Assembly (NCBI GenBank): GCA_036277115.1
Contig: DASUNM010000024.1
Coordinates: 496,001-560,000, forward strand
DNA from: Pyrinomonadaceae bacterium
GTDB taxonomy: Bacteria > Acidobacteriota > Blastocatellia > Pyrinomonadales > Pyrinomonadaceae
Reading direction: 5' to 3'
DNA length: 64,000 bases
The notes under the pieces were generated by a model. That model was not told the DNA's origin. It did no database searches and saw only the letters and a program-made list of their open reading frames with translations. A program made the position numbers and the translations under genes. Positions 27,342 to 35,455 of the stretch are shown in pieces (positions within the stretch are counted from its first letter, which is position 1; each line of letters opens with the position of its first letter).

Positions 27342-27745
27342 ATGTCGGTGCGTCCGTACGTGAATCGAGCTGGCGCAACGCTCGCAACAGAATTGGTAAT
27401 AGTTTCCACCAGTTTAAGAACAGAAGGCGAAGCGTTGAGGACGGTTCACTCGACGCTTTCGTCATGATTCACCTTTTCGATCTGACCAACTGTCAAGCCG
27501 ACTTACTTTCTACGCTGGTCTGTTTGCACTACCGCGAGTTGCAGCCGCTACTTGAAGAATCCCTTCTAGTCTTCCCACCACTCACCTTCCTATTCGCTCA
27601 GTTCACGGCTGGATAAGCGCGCTTTACAACAAATCGCTCTACTCATGTCGAGCGGACCTGCTAGGCTGCGCCATTACGTATCAATAGTGGATCGGACGCT
27701 GGCGGAGCCTCGTCGGGTCCCTGGAACACCACTACGCTGGAAAGG
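27342..27745. other. Non-coding gap of about 400 bases
   Basis: No convincing ORF, RNA gene or terminator is visible. The only recognisable item is 27350-27368 (GCGTCCGTACGTGAATCGA), which matches the 3' end of the tRNA-Glu pseudogene at 40.46 kb in the same orientation with two mismatches. Confidence 0.5.
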
Positions 27746-28189
27746 ATGCAAAAGACATTGATGCACGTTTGGGTCTTCTTCTATGGCTTGTTCATGAGCC
27801 CTGGCGTATTGAGCGAGCACGGCGTAACGCCGGGCCGCATCGTCCCGGCGAGGCTGAACGGTTATGAGCTTTCCATTCGTCCCCGTGGAAACGTCATGCG
27901 CTCCGAGCGCTCTTGTGTTTACGGTGTAATGACCGAAGTCACTCATGAAGATCTCGCCAAACTTTATTCGGACCTCGATGAACTCTTTGATCTGAAGTAC
28001 TTTCCCGAACCCGTGCTGGCCGAGGCGTTCGACGGCACAGTGAGGCCGGTGCTTTGCTATATCGCACCTCACATGGACGACGCGTTGGCGACGAAAGAAT
28101 ATGTCGACGAACTAGCAGAGGCGGTCAGAGCTGCCGGCCTTCCCGAATGGTACGCGGAACTCGTGGAGTCGTTTGGACCAAAAGAGTGA
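27746..28189 (+). CDS. Gamma-glutamylcyclotransferase-like protein
   Basis: A 147-residue protein of the GGCT-like (AIG2/BtrG) fold, whose members release 5-oxoproline from gamma-glutamyl amines. Seen: the N-terminal VFFYGLFMSPGVL, matching the family's substrate-loop pattern (FxYGxLmxxxvL), and the mid-region YGVMTEVTHEDLAKLYSDLDE, in which Glu is expected to be the catalytic base. Two starts are possible: ATG 27746 and ATG 27761. The latter puts the conserved VFFYG close to the N-terminus as usual. The end overlaps the frame of the next gene but not its preferred start. Exact substrate unknown. Confidence 0.8.
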   Translation: MQKTLMHVWVFFYGLFMSPGVLSEHGVTPGRIVPARLNGYELSIRPRGNVMRSERSCVYGVMTEVTHEDLAKLYSDLDELFDLKYFPEPVLAEAFDGTVRPVLCYIAPHMDDALATKEYVDELAEAVRAAGLPEWYAELVESFGPKE

Positions 28190-28211
28190 ACGAGTGAACA
28201 AGGTAAAACTA

Positions 28212-29465
28212 ATGAAAGTTCGGAAATATCGACTGACGCTAGTTCTCCTTTTCTGGTTGTTCATCTATTCGTTCGCGCAGACGGTGGCGCCTGACTCTGT
28301 TTCATCCGGGCAAAATGCATCGGCTGCCGAGATCGTGCTTCCGGCACCGACCGGCTCTTTTAGAGTTGGTCGGGCGAGTTTTCACCGCATAGACACATCA
28401 AGACTTGAGCCTTTTACCGAAGATCCTTCAGATCACCGGGAAGTGTTATTTCAAGTATGGTATCCCGCCGAACCTACGGGCGGAGCAGTTGCCCCATATG
28501 TTGATTCGTTGCCGGATGATGAGGTCTTTCGTTATTCGTTCGTGGGAATTGAGCGATTGATGAAGACACGCTCGCACGCACTTACCCGCGTGAAAGTTTC
28601 CGGCGCCATAAAGCGGTATCCGGTGATTATTTTTTCTCACGGATTGGGAAGGGTGTCGGCGCACTACACTGCTTTTTTGGAGAACCTGGCAAGCCACGGT
28701 TATATCGTGGTTGGCGTCGATTCACCATTCTTTTCTTCCGCCCTTAAAATGCCCGACGGTCGCATCATTCAGAACAAATCGCAACGAAATCAGCGTCCGG
28801 GAGCGCGTGTGGAAGAAGCAGTCATCCAGGCTCAGGACCTGGTTTTTGTGCTGGATGAATTGGAGCGAATAAATAAGAACGCAGCTGACATCGGTTTAGC
28901 TGGGCGCTTTGACTTGCGTCACGTCGGAGTATTTGGGCACTCTCGGGGCGCTATCGCCGCGCCGCACGCTTGTTTATTAGACGGTCGATTCCGTGCCTGT
29001 CTCAACCTCGACGGCTACTCATTAACTCCTGCTGTAATGGAGAAAGGTATCCGGCAACCTTATATGCACATTGAAGAAATCGCGCCGTGGCTGCAGTCTC
29101 CGCCAACGGACGAGGAATTAAGAACGGCCAACCAGACGCGGGAAGAAGCTAATAAACAGGCACAGGAGGCGGAGCAGAGAAGGGAGAAGACTTTCAGCAA
29201 AATGTCTTCCGGCGTTTATCTAGTCACCGTCAAGGGCGCAATGCATAACAGCTTTAGTGATATGCCGTTTATTGCGCCTGAGCGTTACAGCAACATAGAG
29301 ATCAACGCCGAACGCGCCCTTGCGATTACCAATGCGTATATTCTGGCGTTCTTCGATCGCTACCTTCAAGGTCGGCCGCAATCGTTGCTCAAAGCTTCCG
29401 ATCCACTGTTCCCGGAAGTCACGTTGAAGGTTTATCGCCCGAGAAACGCAATCAGACTCAGGTAA
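28212..29465 (+). CDS. Secreted alpha/beta hydrolase, platelet-activating-factor acetylhydrolase-like
   Basis: Exported lipase/esterase-type enzyme of about 417 residues. Signal peptide MKVRKYRLTLVLLFWLFIYSFAQ. The PAF-acetylhydrolase-like core shows a strand with VIIFSHGLGRVSAHYTAF (oxyanion), nucleophile elbow GHSRG with Ser at about 244, LDGR..NLDGY, and a likely catalytic His in KGAMHNSFSDMPF. An amphipathic, Glu/Gln/Arg-rich insert (TREEANKQAQEAEQRREK) forms a lid-like helix at about residue 320. The frame is open to a TTG at 28173, overlapping the previous gene, but ATG 28212 begins the signal peptide; GTG 28194 is possible. Substrate unknown. Confidence 0.85.
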   Translation: MKVRKYRLTLVLLFWLFIYSFAQTVAPDSVSSGQNASAAEIVLPAPTGSFRVGRASFHRIDTSRLEPFTEDPSDHREVLFQVWYPAEPTGGAVAPYVDSLPDDEVFRYSFVGIERLMKTRSHALTRVKVSGAIKRYPVIIFSHGLGRVSAHYTAFLENLASHGYIVVGVDSPFFSSALKMPDGRIIQNKSQRNQRPGARVEEAVIQAQDLVFVLDELERINKNAADIGLAGRFDLRHVGVFGHSRGAIAAPHACLLDGRFRACLNLDGYSLTPAVMEKGIRQPYMHIEEIAPWLQSPPTDEELRTANQTREEANKQAQEAEQRREKTFSKMSSGVYLVTVKGAMHNSFSDMPFIAPERYSNIEINAERALAITNAYILAFFDRYLQGRPQSLLKASDPLFPEVTLKVYRPRNAIRLR

Positions 29466-29585
29466 AGTGTGCCGGGGTCAGCGCTGTTTCTCGATTGCTT
29501 TGTCCGGTTAGGGTTTTCGTTGGTGCGCCGCCCGTGGCGCGTTAGTTCGCTTTGAGATTACACTTCGAAATGCAGAATCCCGAAA

Positions 29586-30389
29586 ATGTCGATTAGCGTC
29601 GTTCGAATCTGCCGTTACCCCGTGAAAGGACTGAGTGTCGAAGACCTGGAGCGGGTGATGCTCACAGTCGGCCAGTGTCTCCCTCAAGATCGGCGCTTTG
29701 CCCTCGCCCATGCAGCGACAGACTTTGATCCCACTCGTGCCGCTTGGCTGCCGAAGACCAACTTCCTCATGCTGATGCGGAATGAAAAGCTCGCTCAGCT
29801 TCGGACGCGCTTCGACGAGCAGACTGGCTATTTCACGATCGAGCGCGATGGTCAATTGCTCCTGAAGGCCGAGATAGCCGATCCATCGCAGCGGGACTCG
29901 ATTAACGAGTTCTTCGCCGATTTTCTGAGAGACTCTGTGAACGGTACGCCCAGGGTCGTCGAGGCGGCCGGCCATACCTTCTCTGATGCCAGACAAAAGC
30001 CCAATTCAACCACGTACCAGTACGTCTCGGTGGTGAACCTGGCGAGTATCAGAGCCCTTGAGCAGGTGGTGGGGGTACCCGTCGATCCGATTCGCTTTCG
30101 CGCCAACCTCTATATTGATGGCTTGCCCGCCTGGAGCGAGTTCGATTGGGTGGGCTCTGAAATCACGGTCGCGCAAGCAAGGCTACATATCGTCTCGCGC
30201 ATAACCCGATGCGCCGCGACTACGGTGAACCCTGCGACCGCGGAGTGTGACTTGGACGTCCTCATACACCTCCAGCAATCGTTCGGGCACGTTCAAATGG
30301 GCATTTACGGAGAAGTCATCGGGAGCGGCGAGATTGTCACGGGCGACACGGTTCTGCTGAACCAGAACAAATTTTTTACCAGCGAATAA
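29586..30389 (+). CDS. MOSC domain protein (YcbX-like)
   Basis: A 267-residue protein with an N-terminal MOSC beta-barrel domain (VVRICRYPVKGLSVEDLERV, FLMLMRN) and a C-terminal MOSC domain. The MOSC domain carries the conserved cysteine (Cys209) in ITRCAATTVNP, which in this family holds a sulfur or binds molybdenum cofactor. The order matches YcbX and mARC proteins, which reduce N-hydroxylated compounds with molybdenum cofactor, but no ferredoxin domain is attached. ATG 29586 gives the normal N-terminus. Its stop codon is directly followed by the ATG of the ketopantoate reductase-like gene, so the two are translationally coupled. Confidence 0.92.
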   Translation: MSISVVRICRYPVKGLSVEDLERVMLTVGQCLPQDRRFALAHAATDFDPTRAAWLPKTNFLMLMRNEKLAQLRTRFDEQTGYFTIERDGQLLLKAEIADPSQRDSINEFFADFLRDSVNGTPRVVEAAGHTFSDARQKPNSTTYQYVSVVNLASIRALEQVVGVPVDPIRFRANLYIDGLPAWSEFDWVGSEITVAQARLHIVSRITRCAATTVNPATAECDLDVLIHLQQSFGHVQMGIYGEVIGSGEIVTGDTVLLNQNKFFTSE

Positions 30390-31310
30390 ATGAAGATCTT
30401 TATCATCGGAGCCGGAGCGATTGGAAAAGCTTTAGCCGTCGCACTCAAACTCAGCAACAAGAATGTTGTCCTCGTGCGCGGAAGCGTTGACGACGGTTCG
30501 CGTTCGGTCGAAAAAATTGAAGTCGTCACGAACGACGGCGCCAAACTCGAAGCGGAGATTGAAGTCGGCACCTTCAGCCGCTTTTCCGCCCTCGACGGCA
30601 TCATTGTTTTGACCACCAAATCGTTTGGCAACGACAATCTGGCGCGCACGCTCGAAGCCAAAGCGAAGAATTCGCCGCTCGTCATTTTGCAGAACGGCTT
30701 GGGAGTCGAACGCCCGTTTATTGACCGTGATTTTCCCGAAGTTTACCGCTGCGTCTTGTTTGTCGCCAGCCAAGCGATTTCCACCAACCTAATCAGATTT
30801 AAGCCGGTGACAATTTCTCCCATCGGCATCATCAAAGGCAGCAAGGCGAATTTACAGTCGGTGGTAGAGCAACTGAACTCTCCCGTATTTCAGTTCAAAA
30901 CCGAAACCGACATTCAAACCGTCATCTGGACGAAAGCGATCATCAACAGCGTTTTCAATTCGATTTGCCCGCTGCTCGAAATTGACAACGGTATTTTTCA
31001 TCGCGAAGCGCAGGTTCTCGACATCGCCAAAAGAGTCATCGCCGAATGCGTGGCGATTGCCAAAGAAAACGGAATCGATCTCGAAGCGGATGAAGTCGTT
31101 GAAAGGCTTTTGCTAATCAGCAAATCTTCGGACGGACAGCTTATCTCGACGCTGCAGGACATTAACAACAAGCGACCAACCGAAATCGAAACGCTAAACT
31201 TTGAAATCGTCAACATCGCCCGAATATTGAACCAGGAAAACGCGGTGACGGAAACCAAACTACTCGGAGAATTAACGCGAATGAAATCGGAATTAAGCCG
31301 TTCAAACTAA
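30390..31310 (+). CDS. 2-dehydropantoate 2-reductase family protein
   Basis: NAD(P)H-dependent reductase of 306 residues, KPR/ApbA family. The N-terminal Rossmann motif MKIFIIGAGAIGKALAVAL (GxGxxG) is clear. LQNGLGVERPF and the catalytic-lysine region TVIWTKAIINSVFNSICPLL (Lys before N) match ketopantoate reductases, as does the all-alpha C-terminal domain. It may reduce ketopantoate in coenzyme A synthesis or a related 2-oxo acid; paralogues with other substrates are common. The gene follows the MOSC gene without a gap. Its codons are richer in AAA/GAA/AAT than its neighbours, which could reflect transfer, but this is only an impression. Confidence 0.88.
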   Translation: MKIFIIGAGAIGKALAVALKLSNKNVVLVRGSVDDGSRSVEKIEVVTNDGAKLEAEIEVGTFSRFSALDGIIVLTTKSFGNDNLARTLEAKAKNSPLVILQNGLGVERPFIDRDFPEVYRCVLFVASQAISTNLIRFKPVTISPIGIIKGSKANLQSVVEQLNSPVFQFKTETDIQTVIWTKAIINSVFNSICPLLEIDNGIFHREAQVLDIAKRVIAECVAIAKENGIDLEADEVVERLLLISKSSDGQLISTLQDINNKRPTEIETLNFEIVNIARILNQENAVTETKLLGELTRMKSELSRSN

Positions 31311-31469
31311 TAGCCGGGGCGGTTATGAAGCGGCCGAGCGCTTCATTGCATCCCTCAAGTTGGGATCTTACGCCGGAAGCTCGGTGGGATGATTTGGATC
31401 AGCACAACCTGCATCACCATCTGGAGGAGATCTCATCAACTGGTTCGTGCACGAACGTGAAAGGTCGAC

Positions 31470-31877
31470 ATGGAACACTATACCTTCCCTGACACGAGCA
31501 TCCCGCCCGCGTACGGACCCTATTCTCACGCCGTCGTGGCCGGGGATTTCGTCTTCCTCGCTGGTCAGATCGCGCGAGACCCAGTATCGGGCCAACTCAT
31601 CGAGGGTGACATAAGGGCCCAAACCACCCGTTGCCTGGAAATCGTTGCCGATATTTTGAGAAGCCTTGGGCTCTCGCTGGCGGACGTGGTACGCACGACA
31701 GTCTTTCTATCCGACATCGGGGATTTCGACGCTATGAATAGCGTGTACGCCGCCGTGTTCCAGGCGCCGTATCCAGTACGTAGCACACCAGAGGTCAAGA
31801 TGCCTTTCGGAGCGTTGGTCGGGATCGAAGTCACCGCTCACCGCAGCCGGCACACTCAAAGCGTTAGTGGTCAATAA
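31470..31877 (+). CDS. RidA-family enamine/imine deaminase (first copy)
   Basis: A 135-residue RidA (YjgF/UK114) protein. Canonical members hydrolyse the reactive enamines and imines released by PLP enzymes. The sequence keeps YGPYSHAV near the N-terminus, FLAGQIARDP, and the active-site Arg104 in PVRSTPEV with Glu120 in LVGIEVTAH, equivalent to Arg105 and Glu120 of enteric RidA. ATG 31470 follows AAAGGTCGAC. It is the first gene of a RidA-PhzF-RidA-PhzF series with 75-, 235- and 150-base gaps, which suggests joint action on small amino-acid-derived metabolites. Confidence 0.93.
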   Translation: MEHYTFPDTSIPPAYGPYSHAVVAGDFVFLAGQIARDPVSGQLIEGDIRAQTTRCLEIVADILRSLGLSLADVVRTTVFLSDIGDFDAMNSVYAAVFQAPYPVRSTPEVKMPFGALVGIEVTAHRSRHTQSVSGQ

Positions 31878-31951
31878 GCATTGCTTCGTAAACATACTGG
31901 TTGCGATGCGAGCGGTCGTTACAGACGGAAAACAACGCGGAGGTTCATAGA

Positions 31952-32752
31952 ATGAAAACCTTCATTGTCGATGCTTTCACAGACACACCATTCAAGGGGA
32001 ATCCGGCGGGCGTTTGTATGGTTGAGTCGCCATTAGGGGATCAACGCATGTTGGACATCGCTCAAGAGTTGAACCTTTCGGAAACCGCTTTTCTTCACCC
32101 GCTGAAGAACCGGGGCGCTTATTCCATTCGATATTTTTCGCCGAGGGTGGAAATCCCCCTGTGTGGTCATGCGACCTTAGGCTCCGCCAAAGTGATTTTC
32201 TCGACTTTGGGACTAAACGAGGTTCACTTCCTAACCAGTCGGAATCTCGAATTGTCCGCGCAAGCGTCGAACGGCAAAATCGTCATGGAGTTTCCCATTT
32301 ACGAAACACTACCCGCCGAAGCGCCGCCGGCCCTGCTCGCGGCGCTCGGGGTTAAAGCAGTCAGTAACGTCGCCTACAATGAAGAAACCCACATCTTATT
32401 GCTGGAATTAGCGAGCCCCGATGAGGTGGCTGGATTAGAGCCGGATTTTACGGCTTTGCTTCGGTCGCACCAATCCATCAATGGCGTTTTAGTCACGGCG
32501 GCATCTGGTTCAGACGGATATGATTTTCATTCACGGTACTTCTGGCCGTGGAGCGGCACAAATGAAGACCCGGTGACCGGGGGTTCGCACACCTTCCTGG
32601 CAAAATATTGGTCGTCGCGATTGGGCAAAACAAAAATGAGGTCTTTTCAAGCGTCAAAGCGAACCGGTTTCATGGAGGTGGAATTGAAAGACGGCAGGTT
32701 AAAGATTAAGGGCCAGGCCGTCATTGTTTTCGAAGGCCGGCTCGCCGTTTAG
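31952..32752 (+). CDS. PhzF-family isomerase/epimerase (first copy)
   Basis: A 266-residue protein with the diaminopimelate-epimerase-like two-lobe fold of the PhzF family. N-terminal MKTFIVDAFTDTPFKGNPAGVC contains the strongly conserved FxGNPAgV; the catalytic Glu lies at about 44 in LNLSETAFL. FSPRVEIPLCGHATLGSA and EDPVTGGSH are the other conserved blocks. PhzF isomerises a dihydro-hydroxyanthranilate; most relatives, including this one, have unknown substrates. ATG 31952 has GGAGG 8 bases upstream, so the longer frame from 31901 is rejected. The residues around the second conserved block (TGGSH in place of TGSA) fit the eukaryote-like PhzF subgroup. Confidence 0.93.
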   Translation: MKTFIVDAFTDTPFKGNPAGVCMVESPLGDQRMLDIAQELNLSETAFLHPLKNRGAYSIRYFSPRVEIPLCGHATLGSAKVIFSTLGLNEVHFLTSRNLELSAQASNGKIVMEFPIYETLPAEAPPALLAALGVKAVSNVAYNEETHILLLELASPDEVAGLEPDFTALLRSHQSINGVLVTAASGSDGYDFHSRYFWPWSGTNEDPVTGGSHTFLAKYWSSRLGKTKMRSFQASKRTGFMEVELKDGRLKIKGQAVIVFEGRLAV

Positions 32753-32810
32753 GTTTAGGGTGACGGCGGAACACTGGATGTGAGGCGACGGCGAGGGTGT
32801 CCTAATTTCT

Positions 32811-32917
32811 TTCCTGGTGTCTCTGTGCGAACTCCGTGTCTCTGGGTTGAAAATGGTCAGGAAAAGCTTCACCACAGAGTCACAGAGATGTTCACAGAGA
32901 CACAGAGAAAAACCCAG
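32811..32917. repeat. CACAGAGACACAGAG-type inverted repeat element
   Basis: The 235-base gap between the first PhzF gene and the second RidA gene contains GGTGTCTCTGTG and CCGTGTCTCTGGGTT on the left and the complementary CACCACAGAGTCACAGAG and CACAGAGACACAGAG on the right, so the RNA can fold into a long stem. Similar direct CACAGAGA arrays occur widely as dispersed elements in environmental bacterial genomes. No coding potential is seen. Confidence 0.75.
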
Positions 32918-32987
32918 CTTAGGGCACTACTAGGCAGCACAGTTCGCTCCGTCATTGACTCAACATCAAACTATGGAGGTGACCGCG

Positions 32988-33443
32988 GTGTCGGTATATG
33001 AAAAACTCAAGGCTCTCAACATCAACCTCCCTGAGGTGACGCAACCCGTGGCGGCTTTCGTACCTTTTGTGCGCAGCGGCCAATTGCTTTTTGTTTCGGG
33101 TCATATTGCGAGGATCGACGGTAAACCGTGGGTCGGACAGTTAGGCCGCGAACTTAACACCGAACAGGGAAAGGATGCCGCCCGAGGGGTGGCAATCGAT
33201 CTGCTCGGAACCCTACATGGTGCTCTGGGCGATCTCGAAAAAGTTCGGCGGATTTTAAAACTATTGGTGCTGGTGAATAGCGATCCTTCGTTCACGGAAC
33301 AGCACTTGGTCGCGAATGGTGCGTCAGAGTTTTTGGTCGAGGTCTTTGGCGACCGGGGCAAACACGCGCGCGCCGCGTTTGGGGTAGCGCAAATTCCCTT
33401 CGGTTCGTGTGTGGAGATTGATTTGGTGGCGGAAGTGGAATAG
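32988..33443 (+). CDS. RidA-like protein, YjgF subgroup with extended termini (second copy)
   Basis: A RidA-superfamily protein of about 151 residues, more distant from canonical RidA. Conserved features: FVRSGQLLFVSGHIARIDGK, the helix CLG..-equivalent AAIDLLGTLHGALGDLEKV, and the C-terminal HARAAFGVAQIPFGSCVEIDLVAEVE with Arg and Glu in RidA-like positions. GTG 32988 is chosen because GGAGGT sits 7 bases before it; an ATG at 32973 overlaps that ribosome-binding site. It belongs to the subgroup often found fused to or beside small-molecule enzymes; whether it deaminates imines is not certain. It is followed 150 bases later by the second PhzF gene. Confidence 0.88.
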   Translation: MSVYEKLKALNINLPEVTQPVAAFVPFVRSGQLLFVSGHIARIDGKPWVGQLGRELNTEQGKDAARGVAIDLLGTLHGALGDLEKVRRILKLLVLVNSDPSFTEQHLVANGASEFLVEVFGDRGKHARAAFGVAQIPFGSCVEIDLVAEVE

Positions 33444-33593
33444 CCATGAAAATCAAATGGTGAGGTCATGGCGATGAAGGTGCCAGAGTCATCGGGGCGT
33501 AATGGAGTCGGGTGCGTTGGGTAAGATTGTTCTGATGTCTCGAGCGCCGGCGCGATTGAAACGAGTTAGCTTCTTAAACCTGGAGAGTTAGCG

Positions 33594-34469
33594 ATGCCCT
33601 TGCTGCACTATCGAATCGTGGATGTCTTTACAACTGAAGCTCTGGAGGGAAACGCCCTGGCAGTGTTTACCGATGCGTCTCAGCTTGACGAGGCGATCAT
33701 GCAGAAGATTGCGCGAGAGATGAATTTGGCTGAGACCACTTTCGTCCTGCCCCCGGAGAATCCGGACTGTGCGGCGCGGGTGCGAATATTCACGCCAAAG
33801 AAAGAGATGGCCTTTGCGGGTCATCCAACGATCGGCACGAGTTTCGTTTTGCTGGACGAGGGCGCATTACACAATCGTGACTCTTTTTGCCTCGAGGAAA
33901 AGGTCGGCCCAGTTCGGATTTGGGTTGAACATGGTGAGCGTCCGATGATTTGGCTGCTTACCCCGCCGATTTCCGAAGGGAGGATCTTTGATCGTTCGCT
34001 TTGTGCTCAAGCCCTCGGAATCGAGACAGATGATTTGCTCGACGTCGAGCCACAGCTTCTGAATGCCGGGAACCCGACATTGTTCGTTGGTCTCAAGAAT
34101 GAAGGAGCAGTCGATCGGACTTGGCTGGATTCGCAGGGCATGAAGATCCTAAGAGATGGCGAAAGCGAACCGTTCTGTGTCTTTATCTTCTCTCAAACGA
34201 GCGAGGGCGCTTACTCGCGCATGTTCGCGCCTGACTATGGCGTCCCCGAAGATCCCGCAACCGGGAGTTCCACCGGGCCTTTGGCTGCCTTCATGATTAA
34301 ACACGGCTTGCTTACGGGTGCTTCCGAAACGCGTTTTATCAGTGAACAGGGCACTAAGATGGGCCGCCGTAGTCTGTTGCACGTAAGGATTGCCGGTAAC
34401 AAGCAAGCGGAGGAAATCTATGTCGGCGGCCACGTCACCGCAATTGCGGAAGGAAGAATGAGACTCTAG
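33594..34469 (+). CDS. PhzF-family isomerase/epimerase (second copy)
   Basis: A 291-residue PhzF-family protein. Conserved blocks: YRIVDVFTTEALEGNALAVF (FxGNxLaV), catalytic Glu at about 47 in MNLAETTFVLPP, RIFTPKKEMAFAGHPTIGTS, and DYGVPEDPATGSSTGPLAAFM. This copy has the typical bacterial DPATGS motif, unlike the first copy, so the two are not recent duplicates. GGAG precedes ATG 33594 by 10 bases. It is the last of the four RidA/PhzF genes and is followed 23 bases later by an alpha/beta hydrolase gene. Substrate unknown. Confidence 0.94.
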   Translation: MPLLHYRIVDVFTTEALEGNALAVFTDASQLDEAIMQKIAREMNLAETTFVLPPENPDCAARVRIFTPKKEMAFAGHPTIGTSFVLLDEGALHNRDSFCLEEKVGPVRIWVEHGERPMIWLLTPPISEGRIFDRSLCAQALGIETDDLLDVEPQLLNAGNPTLFVGLKNEGAVDRTWLDSQGMKILRDGESEPFCVFIFSQTSEGAYSRMFAPDYGVPEDPATGSSTGPLAAFMIKHGLLTGASETRFISEQGTKMGRRSLLHVRIAGNKQAEEIYVGGHVTAIAEGRMRL

Positions 34470-34492
34470 CGCCCGGCGGCAGGCGAAATAAT

Positions 34493-35335
34493 ATGCATAT
34501 CCCGATACAAACAAACCTCCCACGTCTCGACCGGCTAGTCGTCGAATGGCGTGGCCGGCAGTTTTCGCTGCCCTACCTCTACCGCGAGGGAACTGGCGGC
34601 CCGGCCATCCTCGTTGTTCACGGGCTAGGTGGCGCGAAGGAAAACTTCTATGCCGCCTTCCAAAGTCCGGCCTTGGCCGACTGCACTCTGGCCACTTTCG
34701 ACCAGCCTGGCACCGGCCTCGCCGCGTTTGACCCGGACGCCGATCTCGACGTCAGCGCCCTGGCCGACATGGCGCAGGCCGTAGCGGATCAGTTGCTGCC
34801 CGGTTCCTACTTTCTGGCGGGGGCCAGCATGGGCGGACTGATCACCTTGTTGCAAATGCGTCGTCACGGCATCGGGCGAATTAAGGGGTATATCAACTTC
34901 GAAGGAAACTTGTCATCGGAAGACTGCCTGTTCTCGCGACAGGTCGTCCCGCACGACTTCGCTTCGTTCGAGCCGGAGTTCCGGCGGATGATGGGGGATC
35001 TGCGCGCGTCACGCGACACCGGCGACCAGATGATCGCGCACAACATGGCGCTGAACGTCGACATCCGCGGCTATCATGCTTACTCGTTTGAGACGGTGGC
35101 CGAGTCCGATTCCGGGCGGCTCCTCGAAGAGTTCATCGGTTTGCCCGTGCCGCGTCTGTTCCTCTACGGCGAAGCCAATAAGCGCCTCTCCTATTTACCC
35201 CGGCTTCGGGCGAGTGAGGTACAGGTTCAGGAAATTCCCTCGAGCGCGCACTTCCTGTTTTACGACAATCCGGTCGAAACATTTCGGGCTGTGGGCGAGT
35301 TCGTGCACATGCCTCACCAGAACTCAGCCGTCTAA
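34493..35335 (+). CDS. Alpha/beta hydrolase
   Basis: A 280-residue cytosolic alpha/beta hydrolase. Visible: the oxyanion-loop motif VVHGLGGAKENFYAAF (about 44), FDQPGTGLAAFDPDADLD, nucleophile elbow AGASMGG with Ser at about 112, and a late SSAHFLFYDNP that supplies the catalytic His. No signal peptide is seen. It lies close behind the second PhzF gene and may hydrolyse a product or precursor of the same pathway, but the substrate is not predictable. ATG 34493 is the only good start. About 120 bases follow to the convergent gene at 35456. Confidence 0.9.
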   Translation: MHIPIQTNLPRLDRLVVEWRGRQFSLPYLYREGTGGPAILVVHGLGGAKENFYAAFQSPALADCTLATFDQPGTGLAAFDPDADLDVSALADMAQAVADQLLPGSYFLAGASMGGLITLLQMRRHGIGRIKGYINFEGNLSSEDCLFSRQVVPHDFASFEPEFRRMMGDLRASRDTGDQMIAHNMALNVDIRGYHAYSFETVAESDSGRLLEEFIGLPVPRLFLYGEANKRLSYLPRLRASEVQVQEIPSSAHFLFYDNPVETFRAVGEFVHMPHQNSAV

Positions 35336-35455
35336 CATCGGATAACCGGGACTCGCGAATCCAAGCCCGGCAATACCACGTTAGCTACGAGCAGTACTAT
35401 GAAGAAAGAGATCGCCGACGCGGTCCCTGGCGATTAACTTCCATTGCGTCACGCG

